Notes: a model not told the origin generated them from the sequence alone. A stretch of 48,745 nucleotides of DNA from Bacteroidales bacterium UBA4116 (GCA_002381645.1 DFXE01000017.1:1-48745), one strand, 5' to 3'. Numbered from the stretch's first letter, positions 14,783 to 23,841 are shown. Numbers and translations: made by a program.

Positions 14783-15550
14783 CTATAATAGATGACTCAT
14801 CTTAACATCCGGATTATGGTATTGTAATCTTCCTTTGGATTTGCCGATGCTTATGGCGTTTTTGGGACACCAATGTACACAGGCGTGACACGATTCACAA
14901 TTTGCCTCCCACTGAGGTTTACCATCTTTCATCACAATATTGTCTACCGGACAAACCTTGCTGCATATTCCACAGCCGATACAATTATTATCCACAGTAA
15001 ACTTACGATGAGAATCTTTGAAAAAGAGTTTGAAAGCACCCTTATGAAGTTTTTCCGAAATAACACAGTAATGTGATAACTGCTTTTCAGTTTTATTCTT
15101 TATATCATCCGCTATTCTTTCGGTAATGATAGTTGACTTTTTCAGAATGGAAGGTCTTTTATTTTCCTTAACTTCATACTCTTTCAGGCAATTGCCTACA
15201 GTAGGGATGTAGTTGCCATAGCTCAACCTGAACCCTTTATTATTGAGCATTTTATTTACTATAGGTAAGGTATGCCCTTTATAGGTATAATAGGTTGCCA
15301 CAGAAAAGTAATAAGTGTCTTTTTGGAAAGGGAAATTTTCCAGAAAGTGGTGGACGATATCGGGTACACCTCCCATATAAACGGGGAATACAAACCCTAT
15401 AATGGGCGAACCGGGATGCTCCATCACATTCATCCGGTTTATTTTTATCAATTCTGACTTGTCGAAGCGGGAAGCGATAACAGATGCACTTTTCAAGCTG
15501 TTACCAGTCGCCGAAAAATAATAAATCGCAATATCTTTATTTCTACACAT
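14783..15550 (-). CDS. EFR1-family flavodoxin/ferredoxin fusion protein
   Basis: A 255-residue protein. The N-terminal half is flavodoxin-like (YYFSATGNSLKSA phosphate loop, FPVYMGGVP). The C-terminal part has two 4Fe-4S clusters of the bacterial ferredoxin type, CIGCGICSKVCP and CESCHACVHWCP. Such EFR1 proteins are probable electron carriers in anaerobes. ATG 15550 is used, as the longer frame starts at a TTG. A -7 box TATCTTTG lies upstream at 15607-15600. Beside it, on the opposite strand, is the remnant of an HxlR regulator that may once have controlled it. Confidence 0.85.
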   Translation of the reverse strand: MCRNKDIAIYYFSATGNSLKSASVIASRFDKSELIKINRMNVMEHPGSPIIGFVFPVYMGGVPDIVHHFLENFPFQKDTYYFSVATYYTYKGHTLPIVNKMLNNKGFRLSYGNYIPTVGNCLKEYEVKENKRPSILKKSTIITERIADDIKNKTEKQLSHYCVISEKLHKGAFKLFFKDSHRKFTVDNNCIGCGICSKVCPVDNIVMKDGKPQWEANCESCHACVHWCPKNAISIGKSKGRLQYHNPDVKMSHLL

Positions 15551-15599
15551 AATCTTTATCTTCGCGTGCAATAATGCAGTTACTTACTTTTAGAAAGTG

Positions 15600-15607
15600 C
15601 AAAGATA
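15600..15607 (-). promoter_or_regulatory. -7 promoter box of the EFR1 gene
   Basis: The minus strand reads TATCTTTG, a perfect match to the Bacteroidetes TAnnTTTG box, 49 bases before the ATG at 15550. Confidence 0.6.
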
Positions 15608-15692
15608 TTCTTATTTATGCTGGGAAACAATAACTTACGGTGAGGTAACTCACTAACCTGCGGGTAAGAATAGCTGAAATACAAGTATTTAG

Positions 15693-15800
15693 AATGAAAG
15701 AATTTTTGAAAAAATATCCCTATACGGAAATTGTCCGTTCCGGATGGTTATGGAACATTTCGGTAATAAATGGTCGATGATTATCATAGTTACTTTGTAA
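15693..15800 (+). pseudogene. N-terminal remnant of an HxlR-family regulator gene
   Basis: An open stretch of 35 codons with no ATG start reads ERIFEKISLYGNCPFR and then VMEHFGNKWSMIIIVTL before a stop at 15798. CPxRxV-x-E-x-x-GNKWS is the hallmark of the HxlR winged-helix family. The matching C-terminal end is found 1.7 kb away at 17496-17618. The central ~40 residues are missing. It is broken and divergent from the EFR1 gene. Confidence 0.75.
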
Positions 15801-15849
15801 CATTTCACTAACAATCTGCGTCTTTAATAAGAAGCAATAATAAGAAATT

Positions 15850-17037
15850 ATGAAACGAAACATTTTATCATTGATATTATTTTTATTTTCCATACTGTCC
15901 GCACAAAGTCAGAATTCATTGGAAAGTTTTCTGAAAGAACAAAATACATCTGCAAAAGATTATATCATAAGTTTGTTTGAGAACTATGATATTGTTATTT
16001 TTTGTGAGAGAGAGCATGCCGAATTTACACAATATGAACTTATAAAAGAGATTGTCAGCGATCCTTATTTTATCGAACATGTAGGCCATATATATACTGA
16101 GGTAGGGGTTACGAATATTGATGAGCGTATTAATAAATTCTTGGTTTCTCCGCCAAATGACTCAATATCCATGCGCAAGCAGGTTACAGAAATATTCAGG
16201 GATGCAGATTCCACGCCGTACTGGATGGCATACAGTTTTCCGTGGCTGTTGATGCAAATTTCGGAATTGAATCGGAGTCTACCCTCTGAAAAACGATTAT
16301 TGGTACACCCTTCCGATGTAGAGTTTGACTGGTACAAAGTAAATTCTGCAAAAGACTACCAAAAAGCAATAGAAAAATCTTACAACAACAGAGATAGTAT
16401 CATGGCTCGTAATATAATTCATCGTTATGACTCGATATACTCAAGTAATGATACAAGAAAAAAAGCCTTCGTAATAATGAATTATAAGCATGCTTTCTTG
16501 AAAGACCATTATTGGGAAGGGAATTTGCTTCATAATACAGGAAGATATTTAGCAGACGAATACAAAGGAAAAGTAGCAAGTGTTTATCTTATGGGATTAG
16601 CTATTACAGAATTAGGCAGTTATTTTGTCGTTAAAAATGGTGAATGGGATTACCTTTTCGAATCATTAAATAAAACGGATATTGGCTTTTCTTTAAAGAA
16701 TACTCCTTTTGGGAAAAGTATGTTTGATGCTATTCCAAAAGATTCCATAAAGAACTTCAATTATGAGGATATTTTTACAGGATTACTATACTACAAACCC
16801 TTAAAAGAACAAACTGGAATCAGAGGCTGGAGAGATTTTACCTCAGACGAATTTACTGCTGAATTAAGAAGACGTATTCGAATTTTTAATGATTGGGCAA
16901 AAATGAATATGACATCAGAAGATATTGAGAAAGCAATCTGGGAGAACAATCAAATTAAGAAAACTAATAATTATTATACAGATGAAATTTGGAATGCAAT
17001 CAATCAATGGACAGAAAAATATAAAGAAATGAAATGA
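15850..17037 (+). CDS. Secreted protein of unknown function, possibly ChaN/EreA-like
   Basis: A 395-residue protein with a signal peptide (residues 1-20, ending LSAQSQ). After it, IVIFCEREHAEFTQYELIKE and GHIYTEVGVTN recall the GE-x-H-x-x-x motif at the start of erythromycin-esterase-like and TIKI/ChaN proteins. I rate that as a hint only. No catalytic set is certain. The gene is AT-rich and lies inside the gap that splits the hxlR gene, so it seems to have arrived with the insertion. An ACACCC/GGGTGT hairpin at 17124-17149 is its probable terminator. Confidence 0.6.
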   Translation: MKRNILSLILFLFSILSAQSQNSLESFLKEQNTSAKDYIISLFENYDIVIFCEREHAEFTQYELIKEIVSDPYFIEHVGHIYTEVGVTNIDERINKFLVSPPNDSISMRKQVTEIFRDADSTPYWMAYSFPWLLMQISELNRSLPSEKRLLVHPSDVEFDWYKVNSAKDYQKAIEKSYNNRDSIMARNIIHRYDSIYSSNDTRKKAFVIMNYKHAFLKDHYWEGNLLHNTGRYLADEYKGKVASVYLMGLAITELGSYFVVKNGEWDYLFESLNKTDIGFSLKNTPFGKSMFDAIPKDSIKNFNYEDIFTGLLYYKPLKEQTGIRGWRDFTSDEFTAELRRRIRIFNDWAKMNMTSEDIEKAIWENNQIKKTNNYYTDEIWNAINQWTEKYKEMK

Positions 17038-17123
17038 ATATATTATTAAAAATACTATACGAAATTATTCATACTGCTAGTGAGATTGGTTTCGATTATC
17101 AAGAGTAATTATAATATATAAAA

Positions 17124-17149
17124 ACACCCAAATTTACATTTTAGGGTGT
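17124..17149 (+). terminator. Probable terminator of the secreted-protein gene
   Basis: ACACCC (17124-17129) and GGGTGT (17144-17149) form a 6-bp stem with a 14-nt AT-rich loop, preceded by A-run and followed by AAAA on the plus strand. It lies 87 bases after the stop codon at 17037. The T-run is weak. Confidence 0.4.
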
Positions 17150-17250
17150 AAAATTGGATGATAACTTCATAAAATTCTAATAATCAGAGTAATATATAAA
17201 ATTGGAGATTGCATAAAAAATCAGATTGACTTATCAAATTGTAACATTAC

Positions 17251-17378
17251 TGTCATGCTGGGCCTTAGCGAAGCATCTTATTTTATAAAAGAGATACTTA
17301 CCTACGGTCAGAAACAATTGTCGGCTCCGTTTCGCTCTGTCGATTCTCAATTCAAGGAGGGAAGTCGACTCAATGACA
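17251..17378. repeat. REP/MITE-like element with TGTCAT ends
   Basis: The segment is bounded by TGTCAT (17251-17256) and ATGACA (17373-17378) as inverted ends and contains GCGAAGCATCT. It resembles the short palindromic repeats with TGTCATGC...GAAGCATC seen between genes in many Bacteroidetes. It lies in the non-coding insert between the two hxlR remnants; the rest of this 458-base gap shows nothing coding. Confidence 0.45.
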
Positions 17379-17435
17379 ATATGATAACAAAAATAACTTT
17401 TTAGACAGTTCCTTTTAACGATATTTTATTTTTTT

Positions 17436-17494
17436 GTCATTGCGAAGGCAGACATGCCTGAAGCAATCTTTTCCACTTAGTATGGGATTGCTTC
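17436..17494. repeat. Palindromic repeat with GAAGCAATC arms
   Basis: GTCATTGCG (17436-17444) is followed by GGCAGACATGCC-type pairing and then GAAGCAATC (17460-17468), which pairs perfectly with GATTGCTTC (17486-17494). GTCATTGCGA...GAAGCAATC is a familiar genomic repeat type. It ends directly at the C-terminal hxlR remnant, so it marks the insertion boundary. Confidence 0.5.
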
Positions 17495-17495
17495 C

Positions 17496-17618
17496 CCCCT
17501 GGTAGAATATGACCTTTCGGCTTTGGGAATGGATTTATTGCCGCTGATTGAACGTTTTGCTGATTGGTCTTATGCACATATTGATGAGATTAAAAAAGCG
17601 CAGTTGAGAAAGATATAG
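17496..17618 (+). pseudogene. C-terminal remnant of the HxlR-family regulator gene
   Basis: The frame reads PLVEYDLSALGMDLLPLIER then FADWSYAHIDEIKKAQLRKI before a stop at 616-618 of this kilobase. VEYxLSxLGxxLLPxIExxxDW is the typical HxlR C-terminus. It has no start codon and joins the palindromic repeat at its left. Together with 15693-15800 it shows one gene split and partly deleted. Confidence 0.75.
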
Positions 17619-17620
17619 TA

Positions 17621-18079
17621 TCAGGTTAATTTTACTTGCTTTATACTGCTTCTTTTGTTAGATATTTCTAATGTACGGATGTTTTCATAAACTTTATTTA
17701 TTTCTTCATTTATCATTTCGGTATCTACTCCCTTATCTTTCAGTAAACCTAATATCTCTGCTACTGCCTTGTCATATTTATTCTTATGTTTTGTATTAAG
17801 CTCTTTCCAGTTTATTCCACTGAAATGTGATGCAATAGATTTATTAAAAGGTAATTTACCCTGTAACATTAAAACTGCTATCATCGGATAACCCGCATAT
17901 CCCTGCCAGATGGATGCGTTATCATTAGAAGTATACAGGTCGCCATCCCATGTGACAGTATACCTCTTGCTATGATCTGAGGAGTCTACAAGTGCAGAGT
18001 TTTCAGAAATTACAACTCGGTTATCGGCAATAGCGCTGTAGGCTTCGGGAATCTTTTGTATGGGTGGTAGCTTATCCAT
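17621..18079 (-). CDS. Hypothetical protein
   Basis: A 152-residue protein beginning KLPPIQKIPEAYSAIADNRV, followed by TVTWDGDLYTSNDNASIWQGYAGYPMIAVLML and a charged helical C-terminus. I have seen similar proteins beside HxlR regulators in Bacteroidetes, as here (it converges on the hxlR remnant), but I cannot name a function. There is no signal peptide. It could act with the lost regulator. Confidence 0.6.
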   Translation of the reverse strand: MDKLPPIQKIPEAYSAIADNRVVISENSALVDSSDHSKRYTVTWDGDLYTSNDNASIWQGYAGYPMIAVLMLQGKLPFNKSIASHFSGINWKELNTKHKNKYDKAVAEILGLLKDKGVDTEMINEEINKVYENIRTLEISNKRSSIKQVKLT

Positions 18080-18183
18080 ATCAGTATTTCAAACAGTTCA
18101 TAATGATGCAAATATAGATATTTTTAGGGTAGGAACAGGCTTGTTATCTGCGAATATTTAAATAGAATGTATGTCGTTAAAAA

Positions 18184-18213
18184 TGAAAAGAGAATCTGAA
18201 AGGATTCTCTTTT
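18184..18213 (-). terminator. Terminator of the integrase gene
   Basis: AAAAGAGAATC (18186-18196) pairs perfectly with GATTCTCTTTT (18203-18213) around a 6-nt loop. It lies just beyond the integrase stop on the minus strand and has T on the minus-strand 3' side. Confidence 0.75.
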
Positions 18214-18224
18214 CCAGTGGTCGA

Positions 18225-19457
18225 TCAAAGGGCTAATCTTAATGATACTTTTTCCATATCTTCCATAATGCTCTGATCTAATACCCGCGCATAGTGTTCG
18301 GTCATACGGGTAGAAGAATGCCCCAGCATTTTAGATACATTCTGCAAAGAAACTTTGTTCGCCAGGGTAATAGTCGTGGCAAACGTGTGGCGGGCGATGT
18401 GTGTCGTCAAATTCTTCTCAATTCCACAGGATGCAGCAATATCCTTGAGATAAGAATTCATATTTGCATTGCTGTAAAAGGGCAGGCAAACACCAGCTTC
18501 AATACACTTGGGATGGTCTTTGTATTTCTCTAAAATCTTTATTACCGGTTCAAGTAAAGGAACAATAGAAGTACATCGCGCTTTATTCTTTTTGATTTTA
18601 TGACGTCCTTTACGTATCCACATCTTGCCATTATTATCTGTTACGAGGTCATTATAAGTAAGTTCCTTCGCATCCGTAAAAGCCAAACCGGTATAGGCAC
18701 AAAAGACGAAGGCATCTTTTACTACCCTGAGCCTTTCTATTTCAAATTCCTTTTCTTCAATTTTTTGAAGTTCTTCTTTTGTTAGAAAGGTTGGGTCGGT
18801 TTCTTCCTGAACATACTTACATCCGGCAAATGGATTTTTTTTCATCAATCCCTGGTCAAGAGCCATATTCACAATTTTCTTGAAACATTTCATGTACCTT
18901 ACAATAGTATTTGTGCTCAAAGGAGATTTCTTTTCCTTTTTGTAATAATAATCAAGCCTATGGACAAATTCATTGTTTAGTTCAGGGAATGTTATATCCT
19001 CTTTCTTATAATGGAGTTTGATAACTTCGGCTACACAACGATAACAATTCCAGTAGCGATTGAGAGTAACTTTTTCATAGTCTATGCCAATAAGAGATTC
19101 CATACGTTCTATCTCGGTCTTCATCACTTTCAATACTGTCTGCTTTTCTTCTAGATTAAATAGCTTTGTCAGTATTGTGCGAGGAGTAATATAAGCTTCA
19201 GAAAGAACAAGATTTTTATGGATAGTATTTATACTTGCCCTTAGATCGGAAAGATAATCATTGATTTCTTTGGAGATTCGATCTTTCCCTTTACACGAAC
19301 CTTTTGCCTGGTTCCATAACTTACGGTCAACCGTCCGGTTAATCGTCGTTTGATCCGAGTGACCGTTTACTGTAATTCTAATTACGATTGGATACTCACC
19401 ACTTTTAAGTGGTCTTGATGCTAAAAAGAACAAAATGTTCAATGTTTCTTGTTTCAT
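18225..19457 (-). CDS. int: Tyrosine recombinase, ICE integrase
   Basis: A 410-residue Bacteroidetes-type integrase with an N-terminal arm-binding region, a SAM-like core-binding domain (about residues 110-215) and the catalytic domain. Visible catalytic residues are HIARHTFAT (H-x-x-R), GHSSTRMTEHYARV (H and the nucleophile Tyr) and the lysine in RKGRHKIKK. The first arginine is replaced: the motif reads AYTGLAFTDAKEL. This substitution is known in IntDOT-like enzymes, so it need not mean loss of activity. It faces the 3' end of tRNA-Phe, as expected for the enzyme that inserted the element. Confidence 0.93.
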   Translation of the reverse strand: MKQETLNILFFLASRPLKSGEYPIVIRITVNGHSDQTTINRTVDRKLWNQAKGSCKGKDRISKEINDYLSDLRASINTIHKNLVLSEAYITPRTILTKLFNLEEKQTVLKVMKTEIERMESLIGIDYEKVTLNRYWNCYRCVAEVIKLHYKKEDITFPELNNEFVHRLDYYYKKEKKSPLSTNTIVRYMKCFKKIVNMALDQGLMKKNPFAGCKYVQEETDPTFLTKEELQKIEEKEFEIERLRVVKDAFVFCAYTGLAFTDAKELTYNDLVTDNNGKMWIRKGRHKIKKNKARCTSIVPLLEPVIKILEKYKDHPKCIEAGVCLPFYSNANMNSYLKDIAASCGIEKNLTTHIARHTFATTITLANKVSLQNVSKMLGHSSTRMTEHYARVLDQSIMEDMEKVSLRLAL

Positions 19458-19555
19458 TTTCGTAGAATTTAAAGTGGTAAAACTATTTCAAAACTACGGA
19501 AACATGGAGGAATTTAGATTATGCAAAACGATGACAAATAGGGACTTAGGTCAAT

Positions 19556-19595
19556 AATCGTAGGTTTTTTTGAGGCTTATAAAAAACCTACGATT
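19556..19595. repeat. Perfect 15-bp inverted repeat at the element end
   Basis: AATCGTAGGTTTTTT (19556-19570) and AAAAAACCTACGATT (19581-19595) are exact inverted copies separated by 10 bases. As RNA it could terminate in both directions; as DNA it could be an integrase or excisionase site. It lies between the integrase promoter region and the tRNA-Phe terminator. Confidence 0.7.
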
Positions 19596-19647
19596 CGCTT
19601 ACTCCGGTTTGTCCCCGAATGTCCATTTTGAGCTATATAAGGAATAT

Positions 19648-19684
19648 GAAAAAAGCCCTGAAAACTGCTGTTTTCAAGGCTTTT
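19648..19684 (-). terminator. Terminator of tRNA-Phe
   Basis: On the minus strand AGCCTTGAAAAC, a GCAG-type loop and GTTTTCAGGGCT form a long stem followed by TTTTTT. It lies 24 bases beyond the tRNA 3' end. If it belongs to the original chromosome, the element boundary is left of it. Confidence 0.8.
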
Positions 19685-19707
19685 ACCTAAATGCATTCTT
19701 TTAAAAG

Positions 19708-19780
19708 TGGTGCCACCAGGAATCGAACCGGGGACACAAGGATTTTCAGTCCTTTGCTCTACCAACTGAGCTATGGCACC
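19708..19780 (-). tRNA. tRNA-Phe (GAA)
   Basis: A canonical tRNA on the minus strand: acceptor GGTGCCA with TGGCACC, D-arm GCTCAGTTGGTAGAGC, anticodon loop CTGAAAA within GGACTGAAAATCC (anticodon GAA), and T-loop TTCGATT. CCA is not encoded. Its 3' end points to the integrase gene, and tRNA genes are common ICE targets, so it probably marks the chromosomal junction. Confidence 0.97.
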
Positions 19781-19852
19781 ATCGTTTTTGATTACGGGTG
19801 CAAAGATATTGACTTTTTTTTATTGTGCAACTCATATTGGTAGTTTTTTTCA

Positions 19853-22048
19853 TTATTGTTGAGTTATTTCAATTATCCGACTACTTATTCCAGTCGTGGT
19901 GAAAGCATTCAATCCTATTTTCATTAAATAATCACCTGTATACGTTTGTCCGTTACTGGATAATCGGGATGTTTCTCCTGGCATCAGATTAATTTCTTCT
20001 ATTTTGTATATTTTTTTAGGATCTAAGCCTTGTAATCTTACCGGAATAATTTTTTCTCCATAAAGTGGGAGAATATCATAAGCATATAAAATTGCTTTCT
20101 TTTTATCTTTACCTACATGCATAACCGCCGTATGATTGCTTTCATAAGGAGAAACCAGGCGGAAAAAATCTCCATCCAAAATTACTGTCTTCAAACGGTT
20201 ATAATTAGCAACGGCAGACTGACAATAGCCAAGTTCATTTTCATTCATTTCCTTCAAGCTGATATCAAAGCCCATTTTACACATCATAGCTACATCTGTG
20301 CGGAATTTGATACTTGTATTTTTATTCCAGCTTGTTACATGAGCACACATGGATTTTGGAGGAAAGAAATGAGAATATCCCCATTGGATATATAAACGCT
20401 GGATCGGATCCGTGTTGTCGCTGCACCAAAACTCCGTAAAGTATTTTAACGCCTCATAATCACAACGTGCTCCTCCACCGGAACATAACATCATCGGTAA
20501 ATCAGGGTATTTATCTTTTACCCGTTTAAATACATTATAAACACCCCTAACATGATTAATGTAAAGTTGGTTTTGTTTCTCGTTCAAATAAGGTGAATAT
20601 ACATTTGTTATCGGGCTGTTGCAGTCCCATTTGAAATAGGCCAGGTCCGGATTCTCTGTCATTATTTTATCAACTACTCCAAATACATAATCCTGAACTT
20701 TAGGATTACTTAAATCCAGAACCAATTGATTTCTGAAATAATATGTTTCACGGTTAGGTAAATGAATAGCCCATTCGGGATGTTTTTCAAATAACTCACT
20801 TTTAGGATTTACCATTTCAGGTTCAATCCATATACCGAATTTAACACCGGCTTCCTTGGCCGATCTTACTAAATGAGGAATACCATTAGGCAGTTTATTC
20901 TTATTAACTTCCCAATCACCTAAACCAGCATTATCGCTGGATCGGGGATATTTATTTGCAAACCATCCATCATCTAAAAGGAACATATCTACACCTAAAC
21001 TTTTAGCTTCTTTCATAAGCTCTTCCAATTTCTGCTCATCGAAATCAAAATAAGTGGCCTCCCAATTATTTAACAATGTAAGTCTGTCCCCCTTACCGTC
21101 TTTAATTTGATATCCGCGTGCCCAGTCATGTATATGCCTACTTGCCTTTCCGGTTCCACTATCACTTAATGTAAAAATAAATTCGGGAGTAGTAAAAACT
21201 TCATCCGGTTTCAGCTCATATGCCGAAGCATATGGATTAATACCTGAAATAACACGTAAATTTCCCGCATTATCCACTTCAAAGGTAAACTGGAAGTTTC
21301 CTGTCCAGCCTAATGTTCCCATTAATACATTACCCTCATTTTCAGAAGGTACTTTATCCAGCCCTACTTCAAAAAAAGGATACGTATGCATTGCTGCCCT
21401 TGATCCTAATTTTGTGTCTAAAACCTTCTTGCCAAAAAGCAATTCCTGCGTATTCATGTTTACCTCTTTGGCCCAATCTCCACTAAATTCAGTTAAGAAA
21501 TAACGTTTATTCTCAAAATAAAGCATATTCGATGCATACCGCCATAAAGTGACCGGTCTCTTTTCCTTATGCTTTAAAGTTGTCCATGTTTTGATAACAT
21601 TCTCATTAGCATATGTTACATAATGCACTGTAACATCTACCGGATAAACTTTATCCTTCAGGTAAATCTTAGTTTCCGTCACATTGTTATCCACTTTTTG
21701 GGTCTCTGAAGATACATAACTCAAAATGGTAGTCATATTCCCGTCATTGTGGGTAATAGCTAATGCCGGTTCAAAATAATCTTCGGCTCCAGAACCCGGA
21801 TAAACCTCCCATCCCCGTGGAGAATTACTTCCATCTGATCCTGCATTAATATAATACGGTAAATGTTTAAGATCAATATCATTCATCAACCGTTTTCCCA
21901 AATAAGATTGATAGAGACGACCGTTTGGCGCTACCTTGAGGATCAGGTCGGTTTCATTTGTTGAGATCCGGATAGTTTCTTTTTCAGTAGCTTTTACCTG
22001 TAGCATACTTAATAGCATAATCGTACATAGTAACAATTCTTTTCTCAT
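19853..22048 (-). CDS. Secreted GH36 alpha-galactosidase
   Basis: A 731-residue protein with a signal peptide (residues 1-20). The length and motifs match family GH36: LLNNWEATYFDF, FLLDDGWF, GIWIEPEMVNP, the nucleophile aspartate in YFKWDCN, LCSGGGARCDY and the acid/base aspartate in WCSDNTDP. It releases alpha-linked galactose from oligosaccharides such as raffinose or galactomannan pieces, in the periplasm. It is the first chromosomal gene beyond the tRNA-Phe. No SusCD pair is next to it. Confidence 0.93.
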   Translation of the reverse strand: MRKELLLCTIMLLSMLQVKATEKETIRISTNETDLILKVAPNGRLYQSYLGKRLMNDIDLKHLPYYINAGSDGSNSPRGWEVYPGSGAEDYFEPALAITHNDGNMTTILSYVSSETQKVDNNVTETKIYLKDKVYPVDVTVHYVTYANENVIKTWTTLKHKEKRPVTLWRYASNMLYFENKRYFLTEFSGDWAKEVNMNTQELLFGKKVLDTKLGSRAAMHTYPFFEVGLDKVPSENEGNVLMGTLGWTGNFQFTFEVDNAGNLRVISGINPYASAYELKPDEVFTTPEFIFTLSDSGTGKASRHIHDWARGYQIKDGKGDRLTLLNNWEATYFDFDEQKLEELMKEAKSLGVDMFLLDDGWFANKYPRSSDNAGLGDWEVNKNKLPNGIPHLVRSAKEAGVKFGIWIEPEMVNPKSELFEKHPEWAIHLPNRETYYFRNQLVLDLSNPKVQDYVFGVVDKIMTENPDLAYFKWDCNSPITNVYSPYLNEKQNQLYINHVRGVYNVFKRVKDKYPDLPMMLCSGGGARCDYEALKYFTEFWCSDNTDPIQRLYIQWGYSHFFPPKSMCAHVTSWNKNTSIKFRTDVAMMCKMGFDISLKEMNENELGYCQSAVANYNRLKTVILDGDFFRLVSPYESNHTAVMHVGKDKKKAILYAYDILPLYGEKIIPVRLQGLDPKKIYKIEEINLMPGETSRLSSNGQTYTGDYLMKIGLNAFTTTGISSRIIEITQQ

Positions 22049-22070
22049 AATGTTTCAAGTGTTAAAGATT

Positions 22071-22119
22071 AAAAAAGCCCGATCTTTCAACTGATCACTC
22101 AGAAGATAAAGTCGGGCTT
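22071..22119 (-). terminator. Terminator of the IMP dehydrogenase gene
   Basis: AAGCCCGA (22075-22082) pairs with TCGGGCTT (22112-22119). On the minus strand the stem is followed by a T-run (GCTTTTTTAAT). It lies just after the IMP dehydrogenase stop codon. Confidence 0.75.
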
Positions 22120-22140
22120 AGTAATATATTATATAATCAA

Positions 22141-23634
22141 TTAAGTCTGTTCTTTTAAAATAACATCATGAGCTCCTCCTTCCACAATACTGGTAGAAGA
22201 TACAAGTGTTATTTTAGCATTCTTCTGCAACTCTTCAATCGTAATTGCACCGCAGCTTGACATGGTAGCTTTAATTTTACCTATAGTAGTATTGAGATTG
22301 TCTTTCATTTTTCCGGCATAGGGAACATAACTGTCCACCCCTTCTTCAAATTTAAGGTTTTCAGTCCCGCCCATATCATAGCGCTGCCAGTTCTGGGCAC
22401 GGTTAGAACCTTCGCCCCAATATTCTTTCACATAATTATTTCCGATGCGAAGCGTTTTAGTCGGCGATTCATCAAAACGGGCAAAATACCGGCCCATCAT
22501 CAGGAAGTCAGCTCCCATAGCCAAAGCTAAAACCATATGATAATCGTGCACTAATCCTCCGTCGCTACAAATTGGAATATATGTACCAGTACTTTTCAGA
22601 TATTCGTCACGCGCTTTAGCCACATCCATAATAGCAGTTGCCTGTCCACGGCCAATACCTTTTTGCTCACGGGTAATACAGATGGAACCACCTCCGATAC
22701 CTACTTTCACAAAGTCGGCTCCGGCATTCACTAAATAGTCAAAACCATCCCGATCGACTATATTTCCTGCACCTACCAGAACTTTACCATTATATTCCTG
22801 CTTGATCCATTCCAAGGTTTCTTTCTGCCATTCGGAATAACCGTCAGAGGAGTCAATGCACAACACATCCGCTCCGGCCTCAACCAAAGCAGGAACACGC
22901 TCTTTATAATCACGTGTGTTAATACCTGCTCCAACTAACAGGGTTTTATCATCACCTGACAATTCATATGGATTTTCCCTGTGATTATCATAGTCTTTCC
23001 TAAAAACAAAATAAGCAAGATTCTGATCTTTGTCTATTATAGGCAATGTATTTAGTTTATTCTCCCAGATAATCTGATTAGCTTCCGACAAACTTATTCC
23101 CAATTTGCCGACGATCAACTTATCGAAAGGCGTCATAAAATCTTTCACTTTCATATAAGGATTATCTTTTTCCACACGGAAATCCCGGCTTGTGACTAAT
23201 CCTAATAATTTCCCGTTCGGAGAACCATCTTCTGTAATTCCTATAGTAGAGTGTCCCATTTTGTTTATTAAAGCAACAACGTCAGACAACCTGTCATCGG
23301 GAGTAAGATTAGAATCGCTTACAACAAAACCGGCTTTGAATTTCTTCACTTTACGAACCATTTCAGCCTGACTCGCTACCGGTTGCGAACCAAAAATAAA
23401 AGAAAGCCCTCCGTTACGGGCTAATTCAATCGCTAATTCCGGTCCGGATACCGATTGCATGATAGCCGAAACAAACGGAATATTCAGCCGGATAGCCGGC
23501 ATTTCTCCTGTTTTATGCTTAACAAGCGGAGTTCGTAAAGAAATATTGGAAGGTACGCATAGTTTGGTTGTCAATCCAGGAATCAGTAGATATTCCCCAA
23601 ATGTCCTTGAGACATCGTTTAAGTAAACTGCCAT
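22141..23634 (-). CDS. guaB: IMP dehydrogenase
   Basis: A 497-residue protein that oxidises IMP to XMP, the first step to GMP. The catalytic cysteine is C319 in GGGSICITRE, and SDGGLVHDYHMVLALAMGAD and MMGRYFARFDES are the IMP-binding loops. Two CBS motifs fill about residues 95-215. Its start (AVYLNDVSRTFGEYLLIPGL) differs from the common bacterial form that begins near YDDVLLIP, so it is a divergent subtype, and a second copy elsewhere is possible. ATG 23634 is chosen; the longer frame begins in the A/T-rich upstream region. Confidence 0.9.
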   Translation of the reverse strand: MAVYLNDVSRTFGEYLLIPGLTTKLCVPSNISLRTPLVKHKTGEMPAIRLNIPFVSAIMQSVSGPELAIELARNGGLSFIFGSQPVASQAEMVRKVKKFKAGFVVSDSNLTPDDRLSDVVALINKMGHSTIGITEDGSPNGKLLGLVTSRDFRVEKDNPYMKVKDFMTPFDKLIVGKLGISLSEANQIIWENKLNTLPIIDKDQNLAYFVFRKDYDNHRENPYELSGDDKTLLVGAGINTRDYKERVPALVEAGADVLCIDSSDGYSEWQKETLEWIKQEYNGKVLVGAGNIVDRDGFDYLVNAGADFVKVGIGGGSICITREQKGIGRGQATAIMDVAKARDEYLKSTGTYIPICSDGGLVHDYHMVLALAMGADFLMMGRYFARFDESPTKTLRIGNNYVKEYWGEGSNRAQNWQRYDMGGTENLKFEEGVDSYVPYAGKMKDNLNTTIGKIKATMSSCGAITIEELQKNAKITLVSSTSIVEGGAHDVILKEQT

Positions 23635-23841
23635 ATTGATTAAGTTTGCTTGATATAAAATTAATCGTACAAAATTAATCAAATTCAACGATATTATGAT
23701 GATGAGATTGTACTATTTTAATACTTTACGACAAATCATTCCGATATTTTCACTATTGCATAATACCTGAACCTATTATCCTTTATTTTTTCACAGTTAT
23801 TTATTATTTGAATGACGACAGTAATTATCCACGCTATATAA

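Larger units (their letters stand above)
1..19707. mobile_element. Right end of an integrative conjugative element
   Basis: The segment starts with a conjugation gene (TraQ/DUF3872) and ends with a tyrosine integrase beside a tRNA-Phe gene. Between them are ArdA-like and N-6 methylase-like genes typical of Bacteroidetes ICEs, plus an RNA-repair cargo island. Everything right of the tRNA is ordinary chromosome. The left end lies outside the window, so no attachment repeat can be checked. The right boundary is placed at the tRNA 3' end by inference; it could lie anywhere between 19458 and 19708. Confidence 0.75.

Noticed and set aside
18225..19457. Integrase as inactive because the first catalytic arginine is missing
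   Set aside because: IntDOT-like integrases are known to lack this arginine and still work; all other residues are present.
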